A stretch of DNA of 64,000 bases from Plantimonas leprariae (GCF_008802405.1 NZ_VZDO01000003.1:186001-250000); one strand, 5' to 3'. Shown: positions 26,517 to 35,735, counted from the stretch's first letter. Notes: a model not told the origin generated them from the letters alone. Translations and numbers: made by a program.

Positions 26517-27821
26517 ATGACTGTTCCCTTCACAGGCACCAAGTGGGGCGGCACCGGCACTGGCACGTCCGGTGGCGTGGTGACTTGGAGCTTCGCGACT
26601 TCGGCGGCGCGGCTCCTCGGTTTCGACGCCGTGATCGATGCAACGGCCTATCAGGCCGTGGTCAAGGCGGCTTTCGACACGTGGGAGAAGATCGCCAAGG
26701 TCGATTTCCAAGAGATCGCGGACAGTGCGGCCGCGAACATCCGGCTGGGCTGGGACAGTCTCGACGGCGTCGGCGGCACGCTGGGCGTGGCGAGTTGGCA
26801 GATGTCCGGCACCCACACGACCTACGCCGAGATCGCGTTCGATCGAGGCGACACCTGGAACGTCGACGGCAACTCGCAGGGCTTCAATTTCTACGCCGTC
26901 GCGGTGCATGAGATCGGCCATGCGATCGGTCTCGACCATTCCGACGAGCCGACATCGATCATGTACCCATACCTCGGTAGTCAGACCGATGTCTCCGCCA
27001 GCGACATAGCGGCGATCCAATCTCTCTATGGTCCGAGCGTCGCCGCCCCCGCGACGATGCCGGGCGCGCTGCTCGAAGGTACGGCGTCGGCCGATGCCCT
27101 GCAGGGAACCGAAGGCGACGACGTCATGCGCGGCTATGCCGGCAAGGACAAGCTCGACGGAAACGGCGGCAACGACAGCCTCGACGGGGGCACCGGCGCC
27201 GATACGATGTCCGGAGGCCAAGGGAACGACGTCTACTATGTCGACAACAAGCGCGATAAGGTGGTCGAGGCGGCGGGCGCCGGAACGGACACCGTCTTCG
27301 CGCGCATCTCCCTGACGCTTGCGGCGAATGTCGAGAACCTGACGATGACGGGCGCGTCGGGCATCAAGGCGACAGGCAACGACCTGGCGAACACGATCGT
27401 CGGAAACGCCGGGAACAACAAGCTGTCGGGTCTGGGCGGCGACGATCGGCTGTTCGGGGGTGCCGGCAACGACAAGCTGACGGGCGGTCTCGGCGACGAC
27501 GCCTTCGTGTTCGACACTTCGCCCGGCAAGGGCAACGTCGACAAGATCGCCGACTTCCACAACGTTTCCGGCGACAACGACCTGCTTCAGCTCGACCACG
27601 CCGTCTTCACCGCCCTGACGACGACCGGCGTGCTGGCGGAGGACGCGTTCGCGGCGAACGCCGGCGGGCATGCCATGCAGGCCGATGACCGCATCGTCTA
27701 CGATACCGCCAGCGGCAAGCTGTTCTACGATGCCGACGGCTCGGGCAATGGTGCCGCCGTCCAGTTCGCCACGCTCGGCGGCCATCCAGCCCTCACCCAC
27801 CAGGACTTCCTCGTCATCTGA
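26517..27821 (+). CDS. Matrixin/serralysin-like metalloprotease with RTX repeats
   Basis: This 434-aa protein lacks a signal peptide, as expected for a type I secretion substrate. Residues about 1-175 form a zinc metalloprotease domain with HEIGHAIGLDH near residue 131 (three His ligands and catalytic Glu) and the Met-turn SIMYPY near 147. After a linker come RTX nonapeptides that bind calcium (GNGGNDSLDGGTGADTMSGG, GGDDRLFGGAGNDKLTGGLG). The C-terminal region (ADDRIVYDT, LFYDADGSG, AVQFATL, HQDFLVI) is a typical secretion end. No HlyB/D/TolC-like genes are in the window. The fragment at 6326-6509 is a decayed paralogue of its C-terminus. Confidence 0.88.
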   Translation: MTVPFTGTKWGGTGTGTSGGVVTWSFATSAARLLGFDAVIDATAYQAVVKAAFDTWEKIAKVDFQEIADSAAANIRLGWDSLDGVGGTLGVASWQMSGTHTTYAEIAFDRGDTWNVDGNSQGFNFYAVAVHEIGHAIGLDHSDEPTSIMYPYLGSQTDVSASDIAAIQSLYGPSVAAPATMPGALLEGTASADALQGTEGDDVMRGYAGKDKLDGNGGNDSLDGGTGADTMSGGQGNDVYYVDNKRDKVVEAAGAGTDTVFARISLTLAANVENLTMTGASGIKATGNDLANTIVGNAGNNKLSGLGGDDRLFGGAGNDKLTGGLGDDAFVFDTSPGKGNVDKIADFHNVSGDNDLLQLDHAVFTALTTTGVLAEDAFAANAGGHAMQADDRIVYDTASGKLFYDADGSGNGAAVQFATLGGHPALTHQDFLVI

Positions 27822-27839
27822 CCGGGAAGAGGCTCGGCG

Positions 27840-28079
27840 TCAGGGCGGCGTCGGCGACTGGCTGCCCGATCCCGGCGGCACGAGGATGTTCGGGTTGGCG
27901 GGCATCGAGCCCGTCACCGTCTGATCCAGCGGCGCCGCGCTGTTGGCCGGAGCCGTCGGTTGGCTTCGATCCTGATAGAAGACGACCGCAAGAACCGCCA
28001 CCGCAAACGCGACGATCGCTAGGCCGATGCCGCCGAAGCGGCCGCGGCGGTGCTGCGGGTATTGATCGTTCTCAGGCAT
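27840..28079 (-). CDS. Small single-pass membrane protein, 79 aa
   Basis: From the ATG at 28079 the frame encodes a polar, Arg-rich N-terminus (MPENDQYPQHRRGRFGG), one membrane helix (IGLAIVAFAVAVLAVVFYQ, about residues 18-36) and a Pro/Ser/Ala-rich outer tail (SAAPLDQTVTGSMPANPNIL). This N-in/C-out layout is common among small Hyphomicrobiales envelope proteins of unknown function. It overlaps the end of the preceding ORF by 8 nt and ends 18 nt from the convergent protease gene. No strong ribosome site. Confidence 0.6.
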   Translation of the reverse strand: MPENDQYPQHRRGRFGGIGLAIVAFAVAVLAVVFYQDRSQPTAPANSAAPLDQTVTGSMPANPNILVPPGSGSQSPTPP

Positions 28080-28341
28080 CGGGTCGCCATGCGCTGCTGG
28101 GCGACGGCATTCCGCCGCCACGGTGGATTTTCGCCACGCCATGCCCGGTCGCCCAAGCACCGGCGGCCTCGACTGCAGCGGCGAACGTAGCAGACGACAC
28201 CGGCATCCGGAACGTGGCGTCGCCGTTCCCGCCCGATCGACCGCTCGTCGCGAAGCGCCCCGCCGGTGGGCGCTCGACGTGAACATGGTCGGCGCCGCCG
28301 AGCGCTCGCCTCGAAGCCCGGAGCTCACGGATATCGACCAT
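28072..28341 (-). CDS. Uncertain ORF, 89 aa
   Basis: This frame begins 3 nt after the stop of the 76-aa gene and its stop overlaps the start of the 79-aa membrane protein by 8 nt, a spacing typical of a tight operon. The product has no recognisable domain; only a short VSSATFAAAVEAAGAWATGHGV stretch looks structured. No ribosome site is visible, and Gly/Arg/Pro-rich parts are typical of chance frames in GC-rich DNA. It may be real or spurious. Confidence 0.3.
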   Translation of the reverse strand: MVDIRELRASRRALGGADHVHVERPPAGRFATSGRSGGNGDATFRMPVSSATFAAAVEAAGAWATGHGVAKIHRGGGMPSPSSAWRPDA

Positions 28342-28344
28342 CGG

Positions 28345-28575
28345 CTAGGTTTCGACCTCGTGCCGCGCGCCGGTCAGCATCTTGCGGGCGATGCCGCGTA
28401 CCGCCTCGTCGTCCTTCGTTTCGTCTCGTGCCGGATCGCCGAGGTGGTCGAGGCTGGCTTCGATATGGTCGATCAGGCCCGGATGCCGTGTCTCGACGTA
28501 TTCGATCAGCTTGAACAGGAAGTGCTCGGCGGCCATCTCGCGGCGTCGGGCCTGAACTGCGGTGTCGTCTGCCAT
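28345..28575 (-). CDS. Hypothetical cytosolic protein, 76 aa
   Basis: The ATG at 28575 follows an AGGAG with 6-nt spacing. The 76-aa product is charged and predicted almost fully helical (RRREMAAEHFLFKLIEYVE, IDHIEASLDHLGD, DEAVRGIARKML), without signal or membrane segment. Codon use matches real neighbours. The family is not recognised. It is transcribed away from the 79-aa gene at 28706, with 130 nt between them for divergent promoters. Confidence 0.65.
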   Translation of the reverse strand: MADDTAVQARRREMAAEHFLFKLIEYVETRHPGLIDHIEASLDHLGDPARDETKDDEAVRGIARKMLTGARHEVET

Positions 28576-28705
28576 GCGGTGCTCCTGGATGCGAATCGTC
28601 AACGTCGGGCGCCTCGACCGGTCGCATCCGCTGCCTGCGGCGGGTTGGCGCCCCTGACTCCCGATCCGACGCGCGCTAGCTACGCTTCCACTTCGGGAGG
28701 GTGGC

Positions 28706-28945
28706 ATGGCCAAATACACACTGCTGGATGCGACCGGGAACGCCGTCTGCACGATCGCTCAGGACGATCCCGACGACGCTCTCGAACAAGCGGCGAAAGA
28801 GCTCGGCAAGCCGCTGACCTTCGATGGCGAGGGCAAGGCGCCCTATCTGCTCATTCCGACCGATCAGACGTCGGACCTCGAGGGCACGCCGACGATCGTC
28901 GAGCCGGAACGGGTCGTCTACGTCGCGACGCGGACCATCGAATAG
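28706..28945 (+). CDS. Hypothetical protein, 79 aa
   Basis: GGGAGGGT precedes the ATG by 5-6 nt. The small acidic protein reads MAKYTLLDATGNAVCTIAQD, DPDDALEQAAKELGKPL, then LLIPTDQTSD and a final strand VVYVATRTIE. A beta-helix-beta arrangement is likely. It has no signal peptide or known motif. It lies between divergent small genes and a DUF1684-type gene 54 nt downstream on the same strand, with which it may be co-transcribed. Confidence 0.7.
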   Translation: MAKYTLLDATGNAVCTIAQDDPDDALEQAAKELGKPLTFDGEGKAPYLLIPTDQTSDLEGTPTIVEPERVVYVATRTIE

Positions 28946-28999
28946 GTTCGAAGGCGGTATCGGCGGACCCTCGGGGTGCCGGCGTCAGGCTTGGAAGCG

Positions 29000-29629
29000 A
29001 TGAGTGAAAGCTGGGACGAGGGAGCGCTGGCTCTCTGGGATTGGCGGCGACGGGTCACGCGCCTCTATGCTGCGGCGGAAGCCGAACCCGATCCTCGCCG
29101 GGCCTGGAGCGACTGGCGCGCGGGACGCGACGACCTCTTCGCCAACCATTCGCAATCGCCGCTGGAACCGGACGCCCGACGCGGCTTCGTCGGCCTGCCG
29201 TTCTTCGCCTACGACCCGGCCTTGCGTTTCCGGGTCGGCGTCTCGCCGGTCGAGAGCGTGGTGACGCCCCTCGAAGTCGGGGCTGACGGCACGGTCTCCC
29301 TCCGCTCGTTCGCCCGAACCGCCGGATTGGCCGCCTCGCTCGGCGGCGAGCTGACCCTGTTCTGGGTCGAGGGCTACGGCGGTGGCGTGTTCCTGCCGTT
29401 CGCGGACGCCACAAACGGCAGCACGACATACGGGGCCGGCCGATATCTGCTCGATACGATCAAGGGCGCCGACCTCGGCCGCGACGCTTCCGGTTCGATC
29501 GTCCTCGACTTCAACTTCGCCTACAACCCGTCGTGCTGCTATTCGAGCGCCTATGTCTGTCCGCTCGCCCCGGCATCCAATCGCCTGCCGAAGCCGGTTC
29601 CGGCGGGCGAGATGATGCCGCCTGCATGA
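29000..29629 (+). CDS. DUF1684 family protein
   Basis: The 209-aa product follows the DUF1684 layout: an N-terminal helix-rich segment (WRRRVTRLYAAAEAEPDPRRAW), the motif DDLFANHSQSPLEPDARRGF, FFAYDPALRFRVGV, LTLFWVEGYGGGVFLPFAD, YGAGRYLLDTIKG, and the conserved Cys/Asn segment DFNFAYNPSCCY followed by CPLAPASNRLPKPVPAGE. The family is widespread and of unknown function, possibly a hydrolase or metal binder. The ATG at 29000 has a close GGAAG; an in-frame GTG at 28976 is the alternative. Confidence 0.8.
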   Translation: MSESWDEGALALWDWRRRVTRLYAAAEAEPDPRRAWSDWRAGRDDLFANHSQSPLEPDARRGFVGLPFFAYDPALRFRVGVSPVESVVTPLEVGADGTVSLRSFARTAGLAASLGGELTLFWVEGYGGGVFLPFADATNGSTTYGAGRYLLDTIKGADLGRDASGSIVLDFNFAYNPSCCYSSAYVCPLAPASNRLPKPVPAGEMMPPA

Positions 29630-29816
29630 ACGGCGTCCCCGGAATGCTGCAAGGCGACGCAGCCGGGTGGTCTGCGAGTGCGGCGCCCGCTTTCGGCGGG
29701 TTCGGCAGGGCCGGACATGCCGAAGGCGACGTCAGGGCGATGCAGGGCCGTGACGTCCCCGTCGCGGCTCGGCCCGCCCACAACCGTCTCGCCGCGACGC
29801 GACGGCGGTTCGGGTC

Positions 29817-30677
29817 TTACGAGCCCCTATCCGAGTCGGCGAAGTCGGTGCCGCGCGTCACGTTCTCCCAGGCGTCGGTTTCGCGGCGCATGTCGTCGAG
29901 CTTGGCGCGCAACTGATCGAGCGCGTCGCCGCCGATGAGGAGGTGCACCGGCGGACGCTCCGACTCCACGGCGGCGATGATCGCTCGCGCGCCCTTGGCG
30001 GGGTCGCCCTGCTGCCGGCCGTGGCCGGCCTGCGTCCCGGCCCGCGCCCTACCCACCGTCTCGGCATAGTCGGCGATCTCGCTCGGAGCGAGCTTCAGCG
30101 ACTCCGGACCGCGGAAGTCCGTCCGGAAGGCTCCCGGCGCCACAACGGTGACGCCGATCCCGAGCGGCGCGACCTCCTTGGCGAGCGCGTCCGACAGCGC
30201 CTCGACGCCCGCTTTGACCATGTTGTAGTAGCCGACGCCCGGATAGGTCACGAGACCGCCGATCGACGAGACGTTGACGATATGGCCGCTGCGGCGGGCG
30301 CGCATCTGCGGCAGCACCGCCTTGATCAGCTCGACCGGGGCGAAGAGGTCGGTGTCGAACAAGGCGCGCACGCCTTCGTCCTCGCCTTCCTCGATCGCGC
30401 CGAGATAGCCGTAGCCGGCATTGTTGACGAGGACGTCGATGCGCCCGAACCGGGCCGTCGCCGCCGCGACCGCCGCGGCGACCCGCGCCTTGTCGGTCAC
30501 GTCGAGTTCGAGCGCCAGCGCCCTCTCGCCGCCCGAGGCGACAAGATCGGCGACATCCGCCGCGCGCCGCGCGGTCGCCGCGACGCGGTAGCCGGCAGCC
30601 AGCGCCGCCTCGGTCAGCGCCCGGCCGAGGCCTCGCGAGCAACCGGTGATGAACCAGACGGCATCCTGAGCAAGCAT
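29817..30677 (-). CDS. Classical short-chain dehydrogenase/reductase
   Basis: The ATG at 30677 is preceded by AAGGAG with 7-nt spacing. The 286-aa enzyme has the NAD(P) loop TGCSRGLGRAL, a basic/aliphatic cofactor strand (AATARRAADV), LDVTD, the NNAGYG motif, Ser in VNVSSIGG and the catalytic YYNMVKAG (YxxxK). The oxidoreductase substrate is unknown; close homologues are often annotated as generic oxidoreductases. It is divergent from a LysR-type gene at 30782 that very likely controls it. Confidence 0.9.
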   Translation of the reverse strand: MLAQDAVWFITGCSRGLGRALTEAALAAGYRVAATARRAADVADLVASGGERALALELDVTDKARVAAAVAAATARFGRIDVLVNNAGYGYLGAIEEGEDEGVRALFDTDLFAPVELIKAVLPQMRARRSGHIVNVSSIGGLVTYPGVGYYNMVKAGVEALSDALAKEVAPLGIGVTVVAPGAFRTDFRGPESLKLAPSEIADYAETVGRARAGTQAGHGRQQGDPAKGARAIIAAVESERPPVHLLIGGDALDQLRAKLDDMRRETDAWENVTRGTDFADSDRGS

Positions 30678-30781
30678 GGCGATCTCCTTCGCGTGTCTGT
30701 CGGCTCGGCCACGAGGTAGCGAGGGCGGCGGCGTTCGATTAGACCGATGGTTTCGCAAGGCTCGTTGAACAGGATCGCACG

Positions 30782-31675
30782 ATGCCCGGAGCCAGCCTCG
30801 ACGATCTGGCGGCCTTCGCGGCGGTCGCCCGCGCCGGCAGCTTCACGCGCGCCGCCGCCGCGCTCGGCACCTCCACCTCCAACCTCAGCCACACGATCCG
30901 GCGGCTGGAAGGGCGGCTCGGCTACCGGCTGCTCCAGCGCAACAGCCGCAGCGTCTCGGCGACGGAAGCGGGCGAGACGCTCATCGCCGAACTGGAGCCG
31001 GCGCTGGCCGCGATCGCCGGCACCCTCGACCGGATCGACCGCGGCCGGACGCAGGTTTCCGGAACCCTGCGCATCACCGCGACGCGCCAGGCCTACGAGG
31101 CGGTGATCCGCCCCGTCCTGCCGGCCTTCACCGCTGCCTATCCGGACGCAGTGGTCGAGGTGCTGATCGACTACGCCTATCGCGACATCGTCGCCGACCG
31201 CTTCGATGCCGGCATCCGGCTCGGCGAGAAGCTGGAACAGGACATGATCGCGCTGCGGGTCGGCCCGGACCTCCGCATGGCGGTGGTCGCCGCGCCCGCC
31301 TACCTCGCCGGCCGCGAGGCGATCCGGCACCCGCGCGACCTGATCGGGCACCGCTGCATCAACTACCGCATGGTCGGGGCCGGAACGATCTACGCCTGGG
31401 AGTTCGAGAAGGACGGCCAGGGCCTCGACGTGCGCGTGTCCGGGCCGCTGACCTTCAACGAGCCGGACCTGATGCTGGAAGCCTCGCTCGCCGGCCTCGG
31501 CGTCGGCTACCTGCTCGACCACGAGGTCGCGGCCCATCTGGCGAGCGGACGGCTCGTCCGGTTGCTCGCCGACTGGACGCCGCCCTTCCCGGGCTTCCAC
31601 CTCTACTACCCGACGCGCCGCCAGATGCGCCCCGTGCTCGGCGCCTTCGTCGAAGCGGTGCGCGCGAAAAGGTGA
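30782..31675 (+). CDS. LysR-type transcriptional regulator
   Basis: The 297-aa protein opens with the LysR helix-turn-helix (LDDLAAFAAVARAGSFTRAA, ALGTSTSNLSHTIRRLEGRL, LLQRNSRSVSATEAGETL). Its effector domain follows (GTLRITATRQAYEAVIRPVL, IRLGEKLEQDMIALRVGP, GRLVRLLADWTPPFPGFHLY). Its sequence type matches the AaeR/DsdC-like regulators that flank oxidoreductase genes. It is divergent from the SDR gene with a 104-nt intergenic region that should hold its binding site. Effector unknown. Confidence 0.9.
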   Translation: MPGASLDDLAAFAAVARAGSFTRAAAALGTSTSNLSHTIRRLEGRLGYRLLQRNSRSVSATEAGETLIAELEPALAAIAGTLDRIDRGRTQVSGTLRITATRQAYEAVIRPVLPAFTAAYPDAVVEVLIDYAYRDIVADRFDAGIRLGEKLEQDMIALRVGPDLRMAVVAAPAYLAGREAIRHPRDLIGHRCINYRMVGAGTIYAWEFEKDGQGLDVRVSGPLTFNEPDLMLEASLAGLGVGYLLDHEVAAHLASGRLVRLLADWTPPFPGFHLYYPTRRQMRPVLGAFVEAVRAKR

Positions 31676-31681
31676 AGGGGC

Positions 31682-31798
31682 CGTCCGGCCGATCGTCTCG
31701 TCGGCCGTCCATCCGACGGCGCGTTCGGCGCCGCGGTTCCAATCGGTGATCGCGCCGGCCGGATCGGCGACGACGATCGCGAAATTCTCGCGCTCTCG
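31682..31798 (-). pseudogene. Fragment of a PAS-domain sensor gene
   Basis: The minus strand reads ERENFAIVVADPAGAITDWN then RGAERAVGWTADETIGRTA. This is the core of a PAS domain (compare VVVTDLDCTITEWNTGAERI and FGWTADEIVGE in the kinase at 31943-35716). It has no start codon, the frame upstream is not coding-like, and the homology ends where the LysR gene's last codons begin. It is a decayed fragment of a PAS-type kinase, lying just downstream of the intact one. Confidence 0.65.
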
Positions 31799-31942
31799 AA
31801 GACGGCGTCGCGGCGAAGCGCACGGGATGCGCAGGCGGTTACCCGGTCGGCGCCTCGCCGATCGCCGCGGTCGTTGGCCGGGCATGCAGTCTCGGTTGCA
31901 GCCGGGCGAGCGGCAGGCCGATCTTTCCGACCGGTCAGACGG

Positions 31943-34900
31943 TCAGACGGCGTCCGGCTCGTCCGCCAGTTGCAGTTCCGCCAGCGATGCCGTGATGCGG
32001 CAGCGGACGCCGTCCGGGGCGTAGGTCAGCTCCGACGAGCCGCCGAGCGTGCCCGACAGGCCCATGCCGATCAGCCGCGTGCCGAAGCTCTTGCGCGTCG
32101 GCGGCAGCACAGGCGGCCCGCCGAACTCCCGCCATTCGAACGTCAGATCCAGCCTGCCGTCGCCCGGCGCCTTCCGCACCGACCAGTCGACGTCGACTTG
32201 TCCCTCGTCGCCCGACAGCGCCCCGTACTTCACCGCGTTGGTCGCCAGTTCGTGGACGATCAGCGAGAGCGTCAGCGCCGCCTTCGGCCCGAGGTCGACT
32301 TCGGGTCCGTCGAGGCGGACGCGCCCGCCCGGGTCGTGCAAGGCGACCGCGGCGCGGACGATGCTCCCGATGTCGCCCGCGTCCCGCTGCCCGAAGAGCA
32401 GGATGTCGTGCGCCTTCGCCAGGGCGCCGATGCGGTCGGTCAGCGCCTTGCGCGCGCCGACCATGTCGGGCGCGGTCCGCAGCGTCTGCGTCGCGATGGA
32501 CTGGACGAGGGCCAGCGTGTTCTTCAGGCGGTGCGCCAGCTCGGCGTTCAGCACCTTGCGCCGTTCCTCGGCGGCGACGCGTTCGGTCACGTCGCGCACC
32601 GCCCCGACGAAGTTCCGGCTGCTCCCGCCATCCCCGATGATCCGTCCCTGGACGGCGACCCAGCGGACGACGGCGTCGTCGATGCCGACGGTGCGGAACT
32701 GGAGATCGAACTTGCCCCCCGCCATGGTCGCGGCGAACATCGCCTCGAACGCGGCGCGGTCGTCCGGATGCACCGCCGCCAGCTTCTCGTCCCGTCCGAT
32801 GGTTCGGCCCGCCCCGACGCCGAAGGCGGCACGCACCCGATCGTCCCAGACGAGCGCGCCGGTGCCGAGGTTCAGGTCGAACACGCCGACGTCACCGACT
32901 TCGGCGGCGAGGCGGAAGCGCTCCTCGTTGTCGCGGATCTCGCGTGCCGCGTCCCAGGCAGCCGTCACGTCGCGCACCGTGCCGATGAACCGGATGGCCC
33001 GACCATCCTCGAAGAAGGTCTGCCCCTTCGCCGCGACCCATCGCTCGATGCCGTCCCGGAGGCCGACCGTCCGGTACTCGACGTCGTAGCCGCCGTCGCC
33101 GGCCGGATCGAGCGACCAGGCGACCGCCGCCTCCACCCGGTCGAGGTCGGCCGGATGCAGGCCGCTCAGGAACGTGTCGTAGCCGACCGGTGCGCCCGCC
33201 GGCAGGCCGAACAGGGCACGGCAGCGCTCGTCCCAGCGGAGGTCGTTCGTGCGAGGATCGAAGTCGAACGTGCCGATGTCCGTCGCCGCGACGGCGAGTC
33301 CCAGCCGTTCCTGCGCCTCGCGCAGTTCCTCTTCCGCCCGGCGGCGCTCGAGTGCGGTGCGGACCCGGCTGGCGGCGTCGGCGACGAAGGCCACCTCTTC
33401 CGCCGTCCAGCTTCGCGGCTCGTCGTCGTTGACGTAGAGGATCGCGGCCGTGCGGCCGCGCTCGACGACGGGATGGTTGACGAGACTGCGGACGGCGACG
33501 CTTTCCAGCGGTCCGGTGTCGGCTGCCGTCCGCGGATCGAGCCGGATGTCCGGGATCGCGACCGTGTGCCCCTCGCGCAGATCCGCCGCGTAGCCGCCGT
33601 AGTCCGACATCCGGTAGGTGCCGGCGAGGCTCGGATAGCCGTCCGCCGTCCAGTCGGCCGGCACGGTGAACGTCTCGCCGTCGTCCGCGACCGTGCCGTA
33701 GCCGACCCGTCCGACGCCGAGGGCGCGGCCGATCACCTCGGCCGCGACGTTCGGGATCGCCTCGGCGTCGCCGGCGACGAGAAGCGCGTCGCTGAGTTCG
33801 CGAAGCGCCTCGCGACGCCGGTCTGCGAGAACGCGGTCCGTCACCTCCATGAAGATGACGGTGAAGCGGTCGTCGCCCGCCGGCTGGCAGACGCCGTCGT
33901 ACCAGCGATCGAGCGCACCGACCTGCCGCGTGAAGCGGATCGTCTCGCCGGTCTCGACGACCGCGCCGAACTCCATCACCCAAGCATCCTCGATGCCCGG
34001 GAACAGTTCGCGGATCGTCCGGCCCGCCGCCCGGCTCGAGGGGATGCCGACGAGTTCGCCCCAGGCGCGGTTGACCTCCTCGTAGCGCCAGTCCGTGACC
34101 CGGCCGGCCGCGTCGCGGATCACCCGGCCGAGGATGAAGCCCTCGTGCAAGTTCTCGAAGAGGCCGCGCCACTTCGCCTCGCTCGCCACGAGGTCGTGCT
34201 GGCTCTTGACCAGTTCGAGCCCCGCCAAGTGTTGCTCGGTGCGGTCGCGGACGATCTTGATGAAGCCGAGATGCGTGCCGTCGTCGTCGCGCAGCGGCAT
34301 CATGTTGCCGCTGGCGTAGAGGCGCGAGCCGTCCTTCCGGAGGTGCCAGCGCTCGTCGACGGCCTGGCCGTCGCGAAGCGCCTGCCGCATCTCGACCTTC
34401 ACCCGGCCGGCGCTGCGGTCCTCCGGCGTGAAGAACGTTCCCGCGTGCTCGCCGACGATTTCGTCCGCCGTCCAGCCGAAGATGCGCTCGGCCCCCGTGT
34501 TCCACTCGGTGATCGTGCAGTCGAGATCGGTGACGACGACGCCGAACTCGGTGACGCTCTCGAAGGTGCGGCGGTAGCGGTTCTCGGCGGCGCGCAACGC
34601 CCGTCTGGACTTCACCTCGGCGACGTCGCCGAAGGCGGACGCGACGAGGCCGGCGAGCATCTGCGTCATCACCAGATCGCGGGGCGAGAAGGCGTCGGGC
34701 CGCGCGGACTGGACCTTGAGCGCGCCGATCGGCTCGCCGCGGCGCGTCACCGGCACGACGACCATCGAGCGGATGCCGAGTTCACGGGCGAGCGCATGAT
34801 CCATCTCGGGATCGCTCCGGGTGTCCGGACAATAGAGCGGCCGCTCCTGCCTCACCGCCTTCCCGGAAAGCGTCGCCGTCAGCGGCAGGCGGATGCCGCG

Positions 34901-35716
34901 GTGCCGCTCCGAGGAGCCCGACACGGTGTCGTAGACGAGACCGTCGCCGTCCCGGATCTCGATCACCGCCCCTTCGGCGGCGTCGACGATCCGGAGCGCG
35001 CCGTCGACGATGGCCTGGAACACCACCCCGAGATCGGCTTTCGCCGTCGCGACGGCCTGCTGCGTCGCGATCATCGCTTCCAGCCGTGCCGCCTCGACGA
35101 GGGCGACCTGCCGGTCGGCCTCGCGCTCCGCGACGGCGCGCCGAAGATCGAGCTGCGACATGACCTGGTTCGCCAGGGCGCGCAAACCGACGCGCTGCGC
35201 CTCCGCCAGACCGCCGGGCCGCGGCAGCTTGTCGATGACGCAGAGCGTGCCGAGCGTCAGCCCGTCCGGCGTGTTCAGCGGCGCGCCGGCATAGAAGCGC
35301 AGATGCGGCTCGCCGGTGACCAGCGGGTTGTTCCGCGTCCGCGGATCGAGGGTCAGGTCCTCGATCTCGAGGATGTCGGTCATCCCGAGCGCGTGGCGGC
35401 AGACGGAGGAATCGAGGTCGGTCTCGCAGGGCTCGAACCCGACCCGCGCCTTGAACCATTGCCGATGTCGGTCGACGAGGCTGACGAGCGCCACCGGCGT
35501 GTCGCAGAGCTGCGTCGCCAGCGTCACGATGTCGTCGAAGCCCCGCTCCGGCGACGTGTCGAGCACTCGGTAGGCGTCGAGCGCGCCGAGACGCGCCTCT
35601 TCGCTCGCGGACCTGTCCGTATTCAATCCCGGCGAACCCCTGACGACGGCCGGCCCCGGCCCCTCGCGCTGCCGACCGGGTATAAGCCGGCGAGGACCGC
35701 CAGCGAAAGCCGGCAT
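31943..35716 (-). CDS. Multi-sensor GAF/PAS HWE-family histidine kinase
   Basis: The 1257-aa soluble protein strings sensors ahead of an HWE kinase: a GAF domain (residues ~40-190, LVDRHRQWFKARVGFEPCET), a second GAF (~215-360, VVPVTRRGEPIGALKV), a PAS (~375-490, ITEWNTGAERIFGWTADEIV), a second PAS (~510-620), a third GAF (~632-790), two more PAS/PAC domains (~795-1040), then ELAHRLKNTLALVQSIA (phospho-acceptor His near 1057) and HELATNAVKYGALS near 1151. HWE kinases are common in Hyphomicrobiales and often sense light, redox or stress. The start at 35716 lies 20 nt after the tetR stop. No membrane segment and no adjacent response regulator are present, so its partner is elsewhere. Confidence 0.9.
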   Translation of the reverse strand: MPAFAGGPRRLIPGRQREGPGPAVVRGSPGLNTDRSASEEARLGALDAYRVLDTSPERGFDDIVTLATQLCDTPVALVSLVDRHRQWFKARVGFEPCETDLDSSVCRHALGMTDILEIEDLTLDPRTRNNPLVTGEPHLRFYAGAPLNTPDGLTLGTLCVIDKLPRPGGLAEAQRVGLRALANQVMSQLDLRRAVAEREADRQVALVEAARLEAMIATQQAVATAKADLGVVFQAIVDGALRIVDAAEGAVIEIRDGDGLVYDTVSGSSERHRGIRLPLTATLSGKAVRQERPLYCPDTRSDPEMDHALARELGIRSMVVVPVTRRGEPIGALKVQSARPDAFSPRDLVMTQMLAGLVASAFGDVAEVKSRRALRAAENRYRRTFESVTEFGVVVTDLDCTITEWNTGAERIFGWTADEIVGEHAGTFFTPEDRSAGRVKVEMRQALRDGQAVDERWHLRKDGSRLYASGNMMPLRDDDGTHLGFIKIVRDRTEQHLAGLELVKSQHDLVASEAKWRGLFENLHEGFILGRVIRDAAGRVTDWRYEEVNRAWGELVGIPSSRAAGRTIRELFPGIEDAWVMEFGAVVETGETIRFTRQVGALDRWYDGVCQPAGDDRFTVIFMEVTDRVLADRRREALRELSDALLVAGDAEAIPNVAAEVIGRALGVGRVGYGTVADDGETFTVPADWTADGYPSLAGTYRMSDYGGYAADLREGHTVAIPDIRLDPRTAADTGPLESVAVRSLVNHPVVERGRTAAILYVNDDEPRSWTAEEVAFVADAASRVRTALERRRAEEELREAQERLGLAVAATDIGTFDFDPRTNDLRWDERCRALFGLPAGAPVGYDTFLSGLHPADLDRVEAAVAWSLDPAGDGGYDVEYRTVGLRDGIERWVAAKGQTFFEDGRAIRFIGTVRDVTAAWDAAREIRDNEERFRLAAEVGDVGVFDLNLGTGALVWDDRVRAAFGVGAGRTIGRDEKLAAVHPDDRAAFEAMFAATMAGGKFDLQFRTVGIDDAVVRWVAVQGRIIGDGGSSRNFVGAVRDVTERVAAEERRKVLNAELAHRLKNTLALVQSIATQTLRTAPDMVGARKALTDRIGALAKAHDILLFGQRDAGDIGSIVRAAVALHDPGGRVRLDGPEVDLGPKAALTLSLIVHELATNAVKYGALSGDEGQVDVDWSVRKAPGDGRLDLTFEWREFGGPPVLPPTRKSFGTRLIGMGLSGTLGGSSELTYAPDGVRCRITASLAELQLADEPDAV

Positions 35717-35735
35717 ATAGACCACGACGGTCGGC

